A DNA stretch of 64,000 bases from the NCBI RefSeq assembly GCF_947503385.1, contig NZ_CANNDO010000008.1, forward strand, positions 1 through 64,000, in the 5' to 3' direction. A model generated the notes under the pieces. That model was not told the DNA's origin, searched no databases, and worked only from the letters and a program-made list of their open reading frames with translations. Shown here piece by piece: positions 17,889 through 25,974 of this stretch. Position 1 is the stretch's first letter. Every line of letters begins with the position of its first letter. This DNA comes from an uncultured Tateyamaria sp. (GTDB taxonomy: Bacteria; Pseudomonadota; Alphaproteobacteria; Rhodobacterales; Rhodobacteraceae). Position numbers and translations under genes: made by a program.

Positions 17889-18329
17889 CTAAACGCCCTT
17901 TTGGTTGCTTGGTCCGTGGTCTTTAACGCGTCGCTGCAACTCACGCTCCGGCTTGTGCGGACGCACTGCAACTACTCTTTTGGCCTCAAATTCACGACCA
18001 TTGTCGGCTTTGATTTTGAGAACACAATCCAATTGCGAAGATGATTGAGATACAACCGTTACAACAGCACGATCCACCCATGCGTCGGATAGATTTCGAA
18101 CTTTCAAGTGTCGTTGGAATGAAAGCCGATAGTAATCAAGCGTCTGTTGAAAAACACTTACTATTCCCTTTTCGCGCGTCAAATGAAACTGCAACTGCTT
18201 TTCATGCGTCGCCTGGAGGAACGACTGAAATTTTCCCAAGGCCCAATAGCCATCAATATCGTTGTATCGACTTACAAAGCTATCCAGCAGATCGTTGCAT
18301 ATGCCTTTAAATTCTTTTCGCCGCCCCAT
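17889..18329 (-). CDS. conserved-looking small soluble protein, unknown function
   Basis: This is a 146-residue protein starting MGRRKEFKGICNDLLDSF, with GGAG 8 bases before the ATG. The sequence is mixed alpha/beta, includes YNDIDGYWALGKFQ, and ends in a basic stretch (KPERELQRRVKDHGPSNQ). I believe similar stand-alone proteins occur in Rhodobacteraceae, but I cannot name a family. No TM segment or catalytic motif is visible. It stands alone between the membrane protein gene and the protease unit. Confidence 0.7.
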   Translation of the reverse strand: MGRRKEFKGICNDLLDSFVSRYNDIDGYWALGKFQSFLQATHEKQLQFHLTREKGIVSVFQQTLDYYRLSFQRHLKVRNLSDAWVDRAVVTVVSQSSSQLDCVLKIKADNGREFEAKRVVAVRPHKPERELQRRVKDHGPSNQKGV

Positions 18330-18478
18330 AGTTAGCTCCGAATATCTGGGAAATGGCTAAAACCTACCAGTTCGCGCCCCGGCATTCTCATACGCAGGGC
18401 GTGTTCGTACAAGGTATCGTTCCCAATGGCAACTTCGTCCCGCGTTGCGGAATTCGATTGCAGCCCAAATCGAGCACG

Positions 18479-18522
18479 TGCAGCGAATGGCGGCAAAGCG
18501 GTCTCGACCGCAGAATCTCAAA
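18479..18522. repeat. dispersed intergenic repeat, copy F
   Basis: It carries TGCAGCGAATGGCGGCAAAG, CGGTCTCGACC and GCAGAATCTCAAAC; the last block also occurs in copy G. Confidence 0.5.
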
Positions 18523-18622
18523 CGGGTGCAGAACGGCAGGAATGGGCCGGAATTACTTCATGATCCTAAAAAACGCATTTCGAACGAAGGTTTTGGCATG
18601 ACCTATGCGCACAGGTTCGGCA

Positions 18623-20044
18623 TCAAATTGACTGCCCAAGAAGGCCTGCCTCATAGCGCATCCGCAACCCTAAGACATTTGTCATTCCTTCTTTTGCGAC
18701 AGGATCATCAGGGTTAATCCGTAACGTTTCGGCATAAATCTTCTCCGCAAGATCTAGCCTTTCAGTCAGGTCTGCCCCATCTTGCCCGGTTTCCGCCCTC
18801 AGCCTCACATAGCTGAGCGTTATGCTTGCCAGGTTCACGGCAGCTTCGCGACTGTAGGGCATCAGGTGCGCCGCCCATTCCGTCCAGTCCATGGTTTTTT
18901 CGAGCGTTTCGACAGAGGAAACCTGCCGATGGAGAAACAGGGCGCTGTTTACGACCGTATTGGCGAAGAAAAGCCGCGCCTCCAGGGCCTGACTGGGCGT
19001 CAAATCAGTGCGGCCCACGTCCCCGATGCTGGCCCATGCCATGTTGTAAATTCTTTGCAACGGCTGCCACAATTTTTCGGACGCTGCGTGCGTGTGGCCT
19101 TGCATATCCTTTCCAGCAACCTCGTTTTCGTCCTCGATAACCTCTTCCAGTCGCTTGCCGACGGCTACCACGTCGTTCGGGCGCAGCAGATCCCTAATGG
19201 GGCGCGCCTCAGTCCGCAGCGCCAAGGCACCCACAAAAAGTGGCGCCGCAAAGCTTGATCCAATTGCGCCCGCCGGTTGCAACACAGAAAAGTCGAGGAA
19301 GGGACTTTGCGCGAAATCCGGTCCCGCCCAATACGCTTCTTCGTGCCCATTTTGGAAACGGCGATCTTCTGTCTGAAACCCAATGGACAACACGCTCGGC
19401 GTTCGCGCCGGACAGGAACCGATGTCTTTCGCGTTGCCACAGGCCGCAACGACAACGGATTTTTTGCCTTGGCACATCGCCTCAACCTTGTCGCAAAAGC
19501 ATGGCTCCAGCGGGCATGAACCGGCATGAGGCGGAGCAAGCTCTTCGGACATCATGTGTCCCGCCGCGTCGACGAAATCGAACGCGTTCAGGGCATCTTT
19601 TATCGTTGGGCTCAGAGCGCGGCTCATTTCGGTCTCGGAACCAAGGCTCATGCAGATGTAGTCAACATCCATTTCGAGCGCCATTTTGAGGGCTCTTCGC
19701 ACGTAGATCGCGTTGACCTCTCCATTTTCCATGATTGAAAAATGGTGGAGCTCGCAGGCAGGAGCGACAGTTTTCACCAGCAGCGATACCAAGCTGCCGT
19801 GAACATCGGGAGTGTCGGACCCAATGACATGGGTTGTGATGTCCGAAAGCGCCGGAATGGTTGTGTCAGGATGCGAGTCGATGACGGCAATCCGCGAACC
19901 TTGCCCATTCAAGCCGTCCTTGTGCGCCCAAGCCACCGCTTTCCAGAACGGGCCCTCCAGCGGCACTTTCCATTTTTGGGAAGCCCGATCGTATTTCCTA
20001 AGGAAAGCCTCGTCGTCCTCGGACCCGAACAGCGACAGTCCCAT
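18623..20044 (-). CDS. subtilisin-like (S8) protease with a C-terminal helical repeat domain
   Basis: The 473-residue protein has no signal peptide and so is probably cytoplasmic. The S8 catalytic triad is complete: Asp56 (IAVIDSHPD), His82 (DVHGSLVS) and Ser264 (GSSFAAPLFVGAL), with the oxyanion Asn204 (VAACGNAKD). A Cys-rich insert at about 177-191 (CPLEPCFCDKVEAMC) is unusual. Residues 330-473 are helical and end in a TPR-like stretch (AEKIYAETLRINPDDPVAKE), a likely partner-sensing part. The gene starts two bases after the stop of the 248-residue gene upstream, so they form a tight pair. Cytoplasmic proteases paired with a small beta-rich protein are the hallmark of bacterial gasdermin units; the inferred role is to cleave and activate that partner. 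Confidence 0.85.
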   Translation of the reverse strand: MGLSLFGSEDDEAFLRKYDRASQKWKVPLEGPFWKAVAWAHKDGLNGQGSRIAVIDSHPDTTIPALSDITTHVIGSDTPDVHGSLVSLLVKTVAPACELHHFSIMENGEVNAIYVRRALKMALEMDVDYICMSLGSETEMSRALSPTIKDALNAFDFVDAAGHMMSEELAPPHAGSCPLEPCFCDKVEAMCQGKKSVVVAACGNAKDIGSCPARTPSVLSIGFQTEDRRFQNGHEEAYWAGPDFAQSPFLDFSVLQPAGAIGSSFAAPLFVGALALRTEARPIRDLLRPNDVVAVGKRLEEVIEDENEVAGKDMQGHTHAASEKLWQPLQRIYNMAWASIGDVGRTDLTPSQALEARLFFANTVVNSALFLHRQVSSVETLEKTMDWTEWAAHLMPYSREAAVNLASITLSYVRLRAETGQDGADLTERLDLAEKIYAETLRINPDDPVAKEGMTNVLGLRMRYEAGLLGQSI

Positions 20045-20046
20045 GG

Positions 20047-20793
20047 CTATGGTTCCTCGCTTTCCAGTTCTTCGAACAAATCTACACGACCGAATTTCGG
20101 CTCACCGTCGGTCTCACTGTCCTCCACGCCGAGCCGCCTAATCCCGCTCCGATCGTACCAGCGGGTGCCGTAAACCTCGAAGGCGACAGTTGCCACCGTC
20201 CCGTCCTCGCTGGGCTCGGGAACACGTGTGATACTGCCAGAGCCGCTTGTCTTGGTCAGCGACACGCCCACATGAGCAAGTCGCCCAAGGTTCAGCACCG
20301 CGTCCGAGCCGCTCGCTTCAAGTTTCCATTCAGAGCTTTCAGAGACCAAAAGAATCCCGGATGCCGCGCGTTTCACCAAGAATATGACGTCAAACTCTTT
20401 GGCACCTTTGAACCGCTTCAGTTCTTCAATCACCTTTTGCTTGTGCTTGAAGACTTCGTTTTGAGTTCCATCCAATTGCAGCAGGCATCCGCCTTGTTGG
20501 TCGAACCCGAAACTGATTTTACCCTGGGCAACTGGTCCAATATTGCCATTCGCGCTGACACTGGTACCACTTTTGTGGAAGGAGGCAAAGCCTGAGGCGG
20601 CTTCTGTCATCCCAAACTCAGTCTCGAAAATCTCGGGCCGTTCGCTCCACTCGCTCACATGCCCCCGCTTTTCAAACTTACCGTTCTTGAATATCCCGTA
20701 GTCCCCCACCCTCAGCAGCGATGTGAAACGGGTCAGGGGATAAGTCCCGTCATAGTCGAAGTGCTTTCGGTAACTGCGCAGAAACTCTCTCAT
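20047..20793 (-). CDS. possible bacterial gasdermin-like pore-forming protein
   Basis: The 248-residue protein has no signal peptide. It starts with an amphipathic helix (REFLRSYRKHFD), then a beta-rich region with TSLLRVGDYGIFKNGKFEKR, alternating beta strands (about 90-210) around a central helix (KHKQKVIEELKRF), and an acidic C-terminal tail (SETDG...EELESEEP). Size, layout and operon with a protease fit bacterial gasdermins, which are held inactive by a short C-terminal peptide until a neighbouring protease cuts it off. Against this, the N-terminal Cys that is lipidated in studied bacterial gasdermins is missing; the only Cys is residue 103. It is first in the operon, followed at two bases by the S8 protease. 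The gene is real; the gasdermin call is an inference from pattern and context. It could be another small effector paired with a protease. Confidence 0.45.
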   Translation of the reverse strand: MREFLRSYRKHFDYDGTYPLTRFTSLLRVGDYGIFKNGKFEKRGHVSEWSERPEIFETEFGMTEAASGFASFHKSGTSVSANGNIGPVAQGKISFGFDQQGGCLLQLDGTQNEVFKHKQKVIEELKRFKGAKEFDVIFLVKRAASGILLVSESSEWKLEASGSDAVLNLGRLAHVGVSLTKTSGSGSITRVPEPSEDGTVATVAFEVYGTRWYDRSGIRRLGVEDSETDGEPKFGRVDLFEELESEEP

Positions 20794-20896
20794 AAAATCG
20801 TCCTAAATGATAACGTCGCGCGCATAGGTTGAATGCATTAATTCTGTTTATCAAGCCTCTCGTCTCCGACAGTGACAAACCTGTTTCCTAGAAGTC

Positions 20897-20962
20897 CGCT
20901 ATCCAGGCTGCTCGTGCTGAAATCAGATCATAAGACCAATGACCGCTTTGGGCCGTGCGCAA
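20897..20962. repeat. dispersed intergenic repeat, weak copy
   Basis: It carries GTCCGCTATCCAGGCTGCTC and then AATGACCGCTTTGGGCCGTG, the two end blocks of the repeat. Confidence 0.4.
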
Positions 20963-21012
20963 AGGTGCCTTAGGGCATTTCGTTTGCGCTAGCCGCTACC
21001 TATGTGAACAGT

Positions 21013-21542
21013 ATGCGTTTCGCTATGTTTGATAATGCCAAGATTGAGGCAAGCCCGGGCGTTACTGGAACTTGTCCTGGTTGCAAGTCTCCATTGGTTG
21101 CCAAGTGTGGTACTAGAAAGGTCTGGCACTGGGCGCACCATGGAAAACGCCATTGCGACAATTGGTGGGAACCCGAGACGCAGTGGCATCGCTCTTGGAA
21201 GGATCGTTTTCCCAAGAACTGGCAGGAGTACCCTCTGCGCAGCAACGAGGGAGATTTGCATTTTGCAGATGTCAGGACGCCGAGTGGCCTGATTATCGAA
21301 ATTCAACACTCGCATATTAGTGATCAAGAGATACGCGTCAGAGAAAAGTTCTACGGCGATTTAGTTTGGGTTGTTGACGGAACTCGGCTTAAGCGTGATC
21401 GTTCCACTTTTCTTTGCGGCATGAACGAAAATCGCGGACTGCGAGGAAATCCAGGTGAGTATATGTTCAATGGAAATGGGCGCCAGATCACCCGGAGGTG
21501 GGCAGTCAGCGAAAGACCAGTATACCTAGACTTTGGCGATAC
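21013..21542 (+). pseudogene. CoiA-like nuclease gene, 3' end removed by an IS6 element
   Basis: The reading frame encodes about 175 residues of a competence-protein CoiA-like family: a Cys/His zinc-like N-terminus (CPGCKSPL, VWHWAHHGKRHC), the segment ETQWHRSWKDRFP, and a PD-(D/E)XK-like core with Asp in LHFADVRTP and Glu-x-Gln in IIEIQHSHIS, then VREKFYGDLVWVVDG. At 21543 the frame runs into the IS6 terminal repeat, so the last 28 codons before the stop at 21627 are IS sequence. No continuation is found beyond the other IS end at 22361, so the 3' part is lost. Start codons at 21004 (GTG) and 21013 (ATG) are both possible. An N-terminal half could still be made. Confidence 0.7.
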
Positions 21543-22361
21543 GGGACTGTTGCATTATTTTTGTAGGTTCACAGTAACCCGGCAGGACGTCAGGGTCATG
21601 CGGAGGTTTCGAACAGTCCGCGGATGAACTCGATCTCGCCTCTGATGCCTGGTTGTTTGTGATGGATGTGGCCACGTTTTATCGTTCGGATTGTTTCGAG
21701 GCCGCTTAGTGTCACTTTGGCTGATCGAAGGGACCGAAAGCTCTGCCGATACCCAAGCAGCCGCTTCATGGCCGCGTGATCGCTTTCGATCAGGTTGTTC
21801 CGCCACTTGCGATCGATATGTCGGATGCTGTCGAAATGCGGATCATATCGGTGATTGATATCGCGGATGACGCGCCGGTAGGCGTGCGCTTTATCAGTAC
21901 AGATGGTGACCGGTCGATGCAGCCGTACGCGTTCGATTGCCTTGTTGAGAAAGGCTTTGGCCGCCTTTGCATCTCGGGGCGCGGTGAGCCGAAAATCGAC
22001 CATCTGGCCGTTGGCATCGATGGCGCGCCACAGGTAGCGCCATTTCCCGCCGACCCTAATGTACGTCTCGTCAACATGCCAATCGAGGCTCGCCCGGCGC
22101 AGACGCGTCTCGGTTCGTTTTGTCAGTTCCGGCGCGAACTTCTGAACCCAGCGATAGACGGTCGACCGATCCACAAAGATACCGCGCTCTTCCAGAAGAT
22201 CGACGACATCCTGATAGGACAGGGGAAACCGCAGATACCAGCGCACAGCGCAAAGGATGATATCGCACGGAAAGCGGTGATGTTTGAACGGTGACGGGTG
22301 CGGCATGTTCAACCTCAAAACTCCAAACTTGTCCGCACAAGCCGAATAACGCAACAGTCCC
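21543..22361 (-). mobile_element. IS6-family insertion sequence, copy 1 (819 bp)
   Basis: The ends are GGGACTGTTGCATTATT at 21543 and, inverted, GGGACTGTTGCGTTATT ending at 22361: a 17-bp terminal repeat with one mismatch. Inside is one transposase gene. The flanking 8 bases differ (GGCGATAC and TTTGAAAA), so there is no target duplication, which points to a rearranged or deletion-linked insertion. Confidence 0.9.
21596..22306 (-). CDS. IS6-family transposase
   Basis: This DDE transposase of 236 residues starts at ATG 22306, which follows GAGGTTGAAC; the frame opens further upstream to 22354. The catalytic residues are Asp79 (WHVDETYIRV), Asp138 (CTDKAHAY) and Glu174 (LIESDHAAM). An N-terminal helix-turn-helix (YQDVVDLLEERGIFVDRST) fits the IS6/IS26 group, which moves by replicative cointegrate formation. 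It appears intact and is similar, but not identical, to the transposase at 49512. Confidence 0.93.
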   Translation of the reverse strand: MPHPSPFKHHRFPCDIILCAVRWYLRFPLSYQDVVDLLEERGIFVDRSTVYRWVQKFAPELTKRTETRLRRASLDWHVDETYIRVGGKWRYLWRAIDANGQMVDFRLTAPRDAKAAKAFLNKAIERVRLHRPVTICTDKAHAYRRVIRDINHRYDPHFDSIRHIDRKWRNNLIESDHAAMKRLLGYRQSFRSLRSAKVTLSGLETIRTIKRGHIHHKQPGIRGEIEFIRGLFETSA

Positions 22362-22446
22362 TTTGAAAAGGAGCTTCTATTAATTGCTTTGACGTTCTGA
22401 TTATACTCAACAGTGATTTTTTGGGCGATGCAAAAGGAAGATTTTT

Positions 22447-23163
22447 ATGACGCAGCATTACGAACCGTGGGCACGGGCCCGCATACGATATTTTTATAGT
22501 CGTTTTGGAAGTCAAATTCGCGAACGGTTCGAACAAACACCGTTCCCCGTGTCGATGATAGTTGGCGTAGCAATCGAGGAAACAGGTTATATTTGGAACG
22601 CGTTCGAAAAACGTAATCTTTCAGACGAGCAGTTTCTTGGCCTAATTGTTGGCGATAGCTATGGCTTTGGGGTTCGTACCCGCTGGCCTACTTCGAAGGC
22701 ACAACTCCTTTCAGAGACGGGTGGCAAAGATGTCTTCGACGCTATGCGTCAAGCGCTAGAGGAAAGAGCCGCATTGGTTGGTGGCCATGCCGCACAATAT
22801 GTGCGAAACCCCAACAACATAATGATGGCTTGTGGGCCGTGGCAGTATGATCTGGGCTTTGTAAGATGGGCGGGCCCTGAGTTCTTTGCTGAAAGAAAGT
22901 GGCGCTCTTTAGAGCAATGCATGGCCGTCTTTCACAAAGAGATCGAAAACCGGAGGAACGCACTTAGGATGCCGGTTCGCAACCTAAGTCGATACCAAAT
23001 GGCGTTAATAGCCACGGCCTATAATACAGGTGCAACAGGTTTTAAGCCTGCTAGGGGTTTGAACCAGGGAAACCGTACGCAAGGAAGATGGTACGGCCAA
23101 CGCGTGCATGACTTCATAGGTTATGCGCGCAATATCATCGGAGATTCATACCCTGATCGGTAG
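22447..23163 (+). CDS. lysozyme-fold (lytic transglycosylase-like) protein
   Basis: The 238-residue protein has a good ribosome site (AAGGAAG, then ATTTTT) and no signal peptide. The pattern is that of a lysozyme-like fold: a Glu pair (Glu44/Glu45 in IVGVAIEETGYIWNAF), a central GPWQYDLGFVRW segment, and MALIATAYNTGATGF near the C-terminus, as in transglycosylase-type active-site loops. It may cut peptidoglycan if exported by a route other than Sec, or be an effector. The next gene, for a membrane-anchored protein, starts 266 bases downstream on the same strand. The IS6 end lies 85 bases upstream and may supply or block its promoter. Confidence 0.55.
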   Translation: MTQHYEPWARARIRYFYSRFGSQIRERFEQTPFPVSMIVGVAIEETGYIWNAFEKRNLSDEQFLGLIVGDSYGFGVRTRWPTSKAQLLSETGGKDVFDAMRQALEERAALVGGHAAQYVRNPNNIMMACGPWQYDLGFVRWAGPEFFAERKWRSLEQCMAVFHKEIENRRNALRMPVRNLSRYQMALIATAYNTGATGFKPARGLNQGNRTQGRWYGQRVHDFIGYARNIIGDSYPDR

Positions 23164-23203
23164 CTTTGGGTTCTTGACTGGCCTTCGCGGCTTACCCGGA
23201 TGA

Positions 23204-23280
23204 ATGTCCGCTTTGACGGACAGCGTTGCAGCGACCAAGTTTCAGGAAGAACGGCAGCTATGGGCCGTCCTCGACGTTGG
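23204..23280. repeat. dispersed intergenic repeat, weak copy
   Basis: It carries AATGTCCGCTTTGACGGACA, GTTGCAGCGACC, AACGGCAGCTATGGGCCGTC and CGACGTTGG. Confidence 0.45.
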
Positions 23281-23429
23281 GAGCAGTGTCAGTCGCTGAG
23301 ACGCTGCCCTAAGCAGATTCATTCGATGCAGCCTGGCATCAAAGTTTCGGATATTCCCGTAGCGGATCTCATTCGACTCTATAACCGTATGTCTTACAGT
23401 GACATCAGATTTGCGAGCCTGAATGCGAC

Positions 23430-24350
23430 GTGAAGAGGACAATGGGTAAGAAGTTTCTTTTTGTTTTGGTGCTCGCAGGCGCTGCGATTGCGATCTTCGT
23501 AACGAATGGGCCAGGCTTGCCTACATCGAGGCAATCGACACCTTTCCTCCCGGTTGTTCACCCTGACGGGACGAAGGAATTTCGACTTGTCAATGCGGGT
23601 GTTGATCAGCGGAAAGGCACATTAGACGACGAAGAGTGGGTTCTTCGCATGCCGGAAGGTCTTTGGGCCAAATCCCGAGACGAGGGTCGTACAGCGCGGC
23701 AAATAGAGGAAAACCCCAACTATCCATATAATCTGAACTTTTCGTTCGTCCTCAAGCTGCCGGGGCTTGATTTCATGCCATCCCCTTTCGAAGAGGTTCG
23801 GTATGATCGCGCGATGATTACCGTGCACGCGGGCCAGGAACCATATGGGTCTGGCGCATTCGAAGGAGGGCTGGAGAACCCGTTTTCGGTTAAACATGAC
23901 CTCCGTGCCAACTACAATTGTCGACGTGACGCCATGGTCGGGCCGGGAGTATACGCTCTCCGAAGCACGACAGAGGCAGAGGCAGCGGAAATGGTACTAC
24001 GGTTCAAAGATCGGATACAGCCAGCGGTCCTGCGCCGGTTCTCACCGCCCGAATGCAACCGGCCGCTCTCAGGAGCACTCCGCCAAGAATACGCGATTTA
24101 CGATAAACGAGGGCACGGCGTTGGCTTTGGCACTTGCGTGGCGTTGAAAAGCTCCGATCTACAAATTGGTCCGAAAGGCACCTGTAATTTCAGGTTTTGG
24201 CTACCTATCGATAGAGAGTTTTCAGTAGGCCTGCGCTCTGAGTATGTGCCGGTTGTTCAGAGCCTTTACCTCCGGGTGGTCGACATTCTCAAAGATGCAA
24301 CTGATACGACTGAGTCCAAAAATGCTGGCACGTGGGGAAACCGGCTGTGA
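23430..24350 (+). CDS. membrane-anchored periplasmic protein, unknown family
   Basis: Up to 306 residues from GTG 23430, or 302 from ATG 23442, which has AGAGG very close. The N-terminus is a signal anchor (KKFLFVLVLAGAAIAIFVTN). The rest is a soluble domain of about 270 residues with at least three Cys (ANYNCRRD, PPECNRP, GTCVALK, GTCNF). No family recognised. The position after a lysozyme-fold gene would fit an immunity or partner protein acting in the periplasm, but nothing in the sequence proves this. Confidence 0.65.
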   Translation: MKRTMGKKFLFVLVLAGAAIAIFVTNGPGLPTSRQSTPFLPVVHPDGTKEFRLVNAGVDQRKGTLDDEEWVLRMPEGLWAKSRDEGRTARQIEENPNYPYNLNFSFVLKLPGLDFMPSPFEEVRYDRAMITVHAGQEPYGSGAFEGGLENPFSVKHDLRANYNCRRDAMVGPGVYALRSTTEAEAAEMVLRFKDRIQPAVLRRFSPPECNRPLSGALRQEYAIYDKRGHGVGFGTCVALKSSDLQIGPKGTCNFRFWLPIDREFSVGLRSEYVPVVQSLYLRVVDILKDATDTTESKNAGTWGNRL

Positions 24351-24445
24351 TCGACCGCATAGTGCGATAGAGGACTTTCATTCCGAATTTGCCAATGGCA
24401 GTTCTGTCCGCTCTTGAGACGTCGACCACGACCAATATCGCGCAG

Positions 24446-24520
24446 GCGCAGCGAATGACCGCTAAGCGGGCAGCGACTGCAGAATCTCAAAGCTAGGTCG
24501 AAGGTGCGCAAAGGGCCGCC
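24446..24520. repeat. dispersed intergenic repeat, copy G
   Basis: This is one of the longest copies: GCGCAGCGAATGACCGCTAA, GCGGGCAGCGACTGC, AGAATCTCAAAGC, AGGTCGAAGGTGCGC and AAAGGGCCG. Confidence 0.55.
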
Positions 24521-24546
24521 TTTGCCAGGGACAGCAATTCTTTAAG

Positions 24547-24819
24547 TCACGGCTTTGGCGCATTGGTAAAAAGAGCTTTGAACAGTTCTTCTGACCGACG
24601 TAAGCCGTCGTTTGTAAGCACGACAGACTTTGCTTTGCCGACCGGATCCAAAATGAGTCCCTTTTGGCGCAGCCGACCGAGCACGTTCCAGTCATAGCCC
24701 TTCCAAGCGCGTCGCCGGTCGTGGAGCGTCAGCCAGAGCAGCGCCAGAACCGCGTCGTCAACACTGTCCTCATTGATCTCCATATTCATAGGGAACGGCA
24801 ACAACTTGGGTTTCGTCAA
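24547..24819 (-). CDS. DUF6429 family protein
   Basis: This small soluble protein has the DUF6429 pattern: DDAVLALLWLTLHD, RRAWKGYDWNVLGRLRQKGL, PVGKAKSVVLTNDGLRRSE. Most family members begin at a Met just before this, so the real start is probably ATG 24789 or 24783 (78-80 residues) rather than the TTG at 24819. The fold is a likely winged helix with an unknown job; the family is common in genomes rich in mobile elements. It stands alone. Confidence 0.8.
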   Translation of the reverse strand: MTKPKLLPFPMNMEINEDSVDDAVLALLWLTLHDRRRAWKGYDWNVLGRLRQKGLILDPVGKAKSVVLTNDGLRRSEELFKALFTNAPKP

Positions 24820-24921
24820 GCTTCAATGCAGCTTATGGCCTGAGAGATCAGAGACTGCTTTGGGTCCGTGAGCTACGACATCTTCTGAAACCGTCGGTTG
24901 GCCACAGATCGAACAATGCTG

Positions 24922-25452
24922 TCATACTGTCTCAAGACGGAATTTTAGGAACTTCTCCCCTTCGTACTCGATCTGGCCAACCGGCTTTGCGCCCAGTCTG
25001 CCAAGCGCTCCTAGGTTATTGCGAGACGGTGGCAACAGGAAGGTCACAAATGGAATGCGGTCGTCTGCTATGGCGAATTCAACCGCCTTCATCGCGATGC
25101 GCCGTCCTAGGCCGAACGCGTTAGGCTTCAGAACCAAACCGAAGTCCCACTCTTCGCCTTCTTTCTGGAAACCGCCCCACCCGACATAGACGTCGTCGAC
25201 CAGAAACGCCCAGTGCCCAAGCCCGTCGCGCGCCCAGTATTCCTCCTTTTTGGAGACAAACCCGGCCGCAACCTTGCTGTCCCACGCAAAGGTCAAAAGC
25301 GGCATGTGTTCAGCGACACGTGGGTCGGACATGTGAGCTACGATTTCAGATGGCTCAATTTCTGTGAGCCGGACAAATGAGATGTCATCTTTCAAGTTAC
25401 TGTCCTTCAGCGTCCATATTCGGCCTGCGCGTATCGCAGGCGCCCCGTTCAT
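24922..25452 (-). CDS. GNAT-family N-acetyltransferase
   Basis: The 176-residue protein has a RimJ/RimL-like GNAT pattern: FVRLTEIEPSEIVAHMSDPR at the N-terminus, HWAFLVDDVYVGWGGFQKEG, the acetyl-CoA-loop-like LVLKPNAFGLGRRIAMKAVE, and a C-terminal RNNLGALGRLGAKPVGQI. It transfers an acetyl group to an unknown amine, possibly a protein N-terminus or small molecule. The ATG at 25452 has no clear ribosome site. It lies 64 bases downstream of the AhpD-like gene on the same strand and could share its transcript. Confidence 0.8.
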   Translation of the reverse strand: MNGAPAIRAGRIWTLKDSNLKDDISFVRLTEIEPSEIVAHMSDPRVAEHMPLLTFAWDSKVAAGFVSKKEEYWARDGLGHWAFLVDDVYVGWGGFQKEGEEWDFGLVLKPNAFGLGRRIAMKAVEFAIADDRIPFVTFLLPPSRNNLGALGRLGAKPVGQIEYEGEKFLKFRLETV

Positions 25453-25516
25453 TTGAGATTGGGGTAAGGCCCGGGTATCCGGGCCTTCCAGTTGCGGGAG
25501 ACATAGCCGAGCGTCC

Positions 25517-25951
25517 TTAGTGCTTGGACTTTTGCACCCTGTTCCAAAGATTGATCATGCTGATGTCTGCCGTGATGACAGAGATCTCCTGATCAGAATA
25601 ATGCGCTCGCAGATCTCGCCGAAGGTCTGACAAGTCCATGTCCCTATCAAGGTACGTCAGCGCTTCGGTCCAGGCGAGGACCGCCTGTTCGGCTGGCGAG
25701 AAATGGTCCGCCTCTCGCCAGACAACGAGCGTATCGAGCTTTGCCTGCGAAACACCTGCTTTGCGTGCCTGGTTGAGGTGCATGGCCACACAATAGGCGC
25801 ATTGATTGATTTGAGACGCCCGAAGCTCGATCAGCACAGACAGAGCATGATCCAGGCCATGATTTGCCATCAGTGCATGGGTATTGCCGAGATGCCCGAA
25901 TATCTCGGGCTGGTTCTTCTCGTGCATCAGAGGTGGGTTGGTATCAGTCAT
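25517..25951 (-). CDS. AhpD-like carboxymuconolactone decarboxylase family protein
   Basis: The 144-residue all-helical protein carries the alkylhydroperoxidase signature CxxCxxxH: Cys51, Cys54 and His58 in NQCAYCVAMHLNQARKAG. It is likely a thiol peroxidase or disulfide-cycling enzyme in oxidative stress defence. It belongs to a minus-strand run (26964 to 25517) divergent from an HxlR regulator, a common arrangement for stress-responsive redox genes. Confidence 0.9.
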   Translation of the reverse strand: MTDTNPPLMHEKNQPEIFGHLGNTHALMANHGLDHALSVLIELRASQINQCAYCVAMHLNQARKAGVSQAKLDTLVVWREADHFSPAEQAVLAWTEALTYLDRDMDLSDLRRDLRAHYSDQEISVITADISMINLWNRVQKSKH

Positions 25952-25974
25952 GGATGTGTCCGTTTTGGTTGGGG

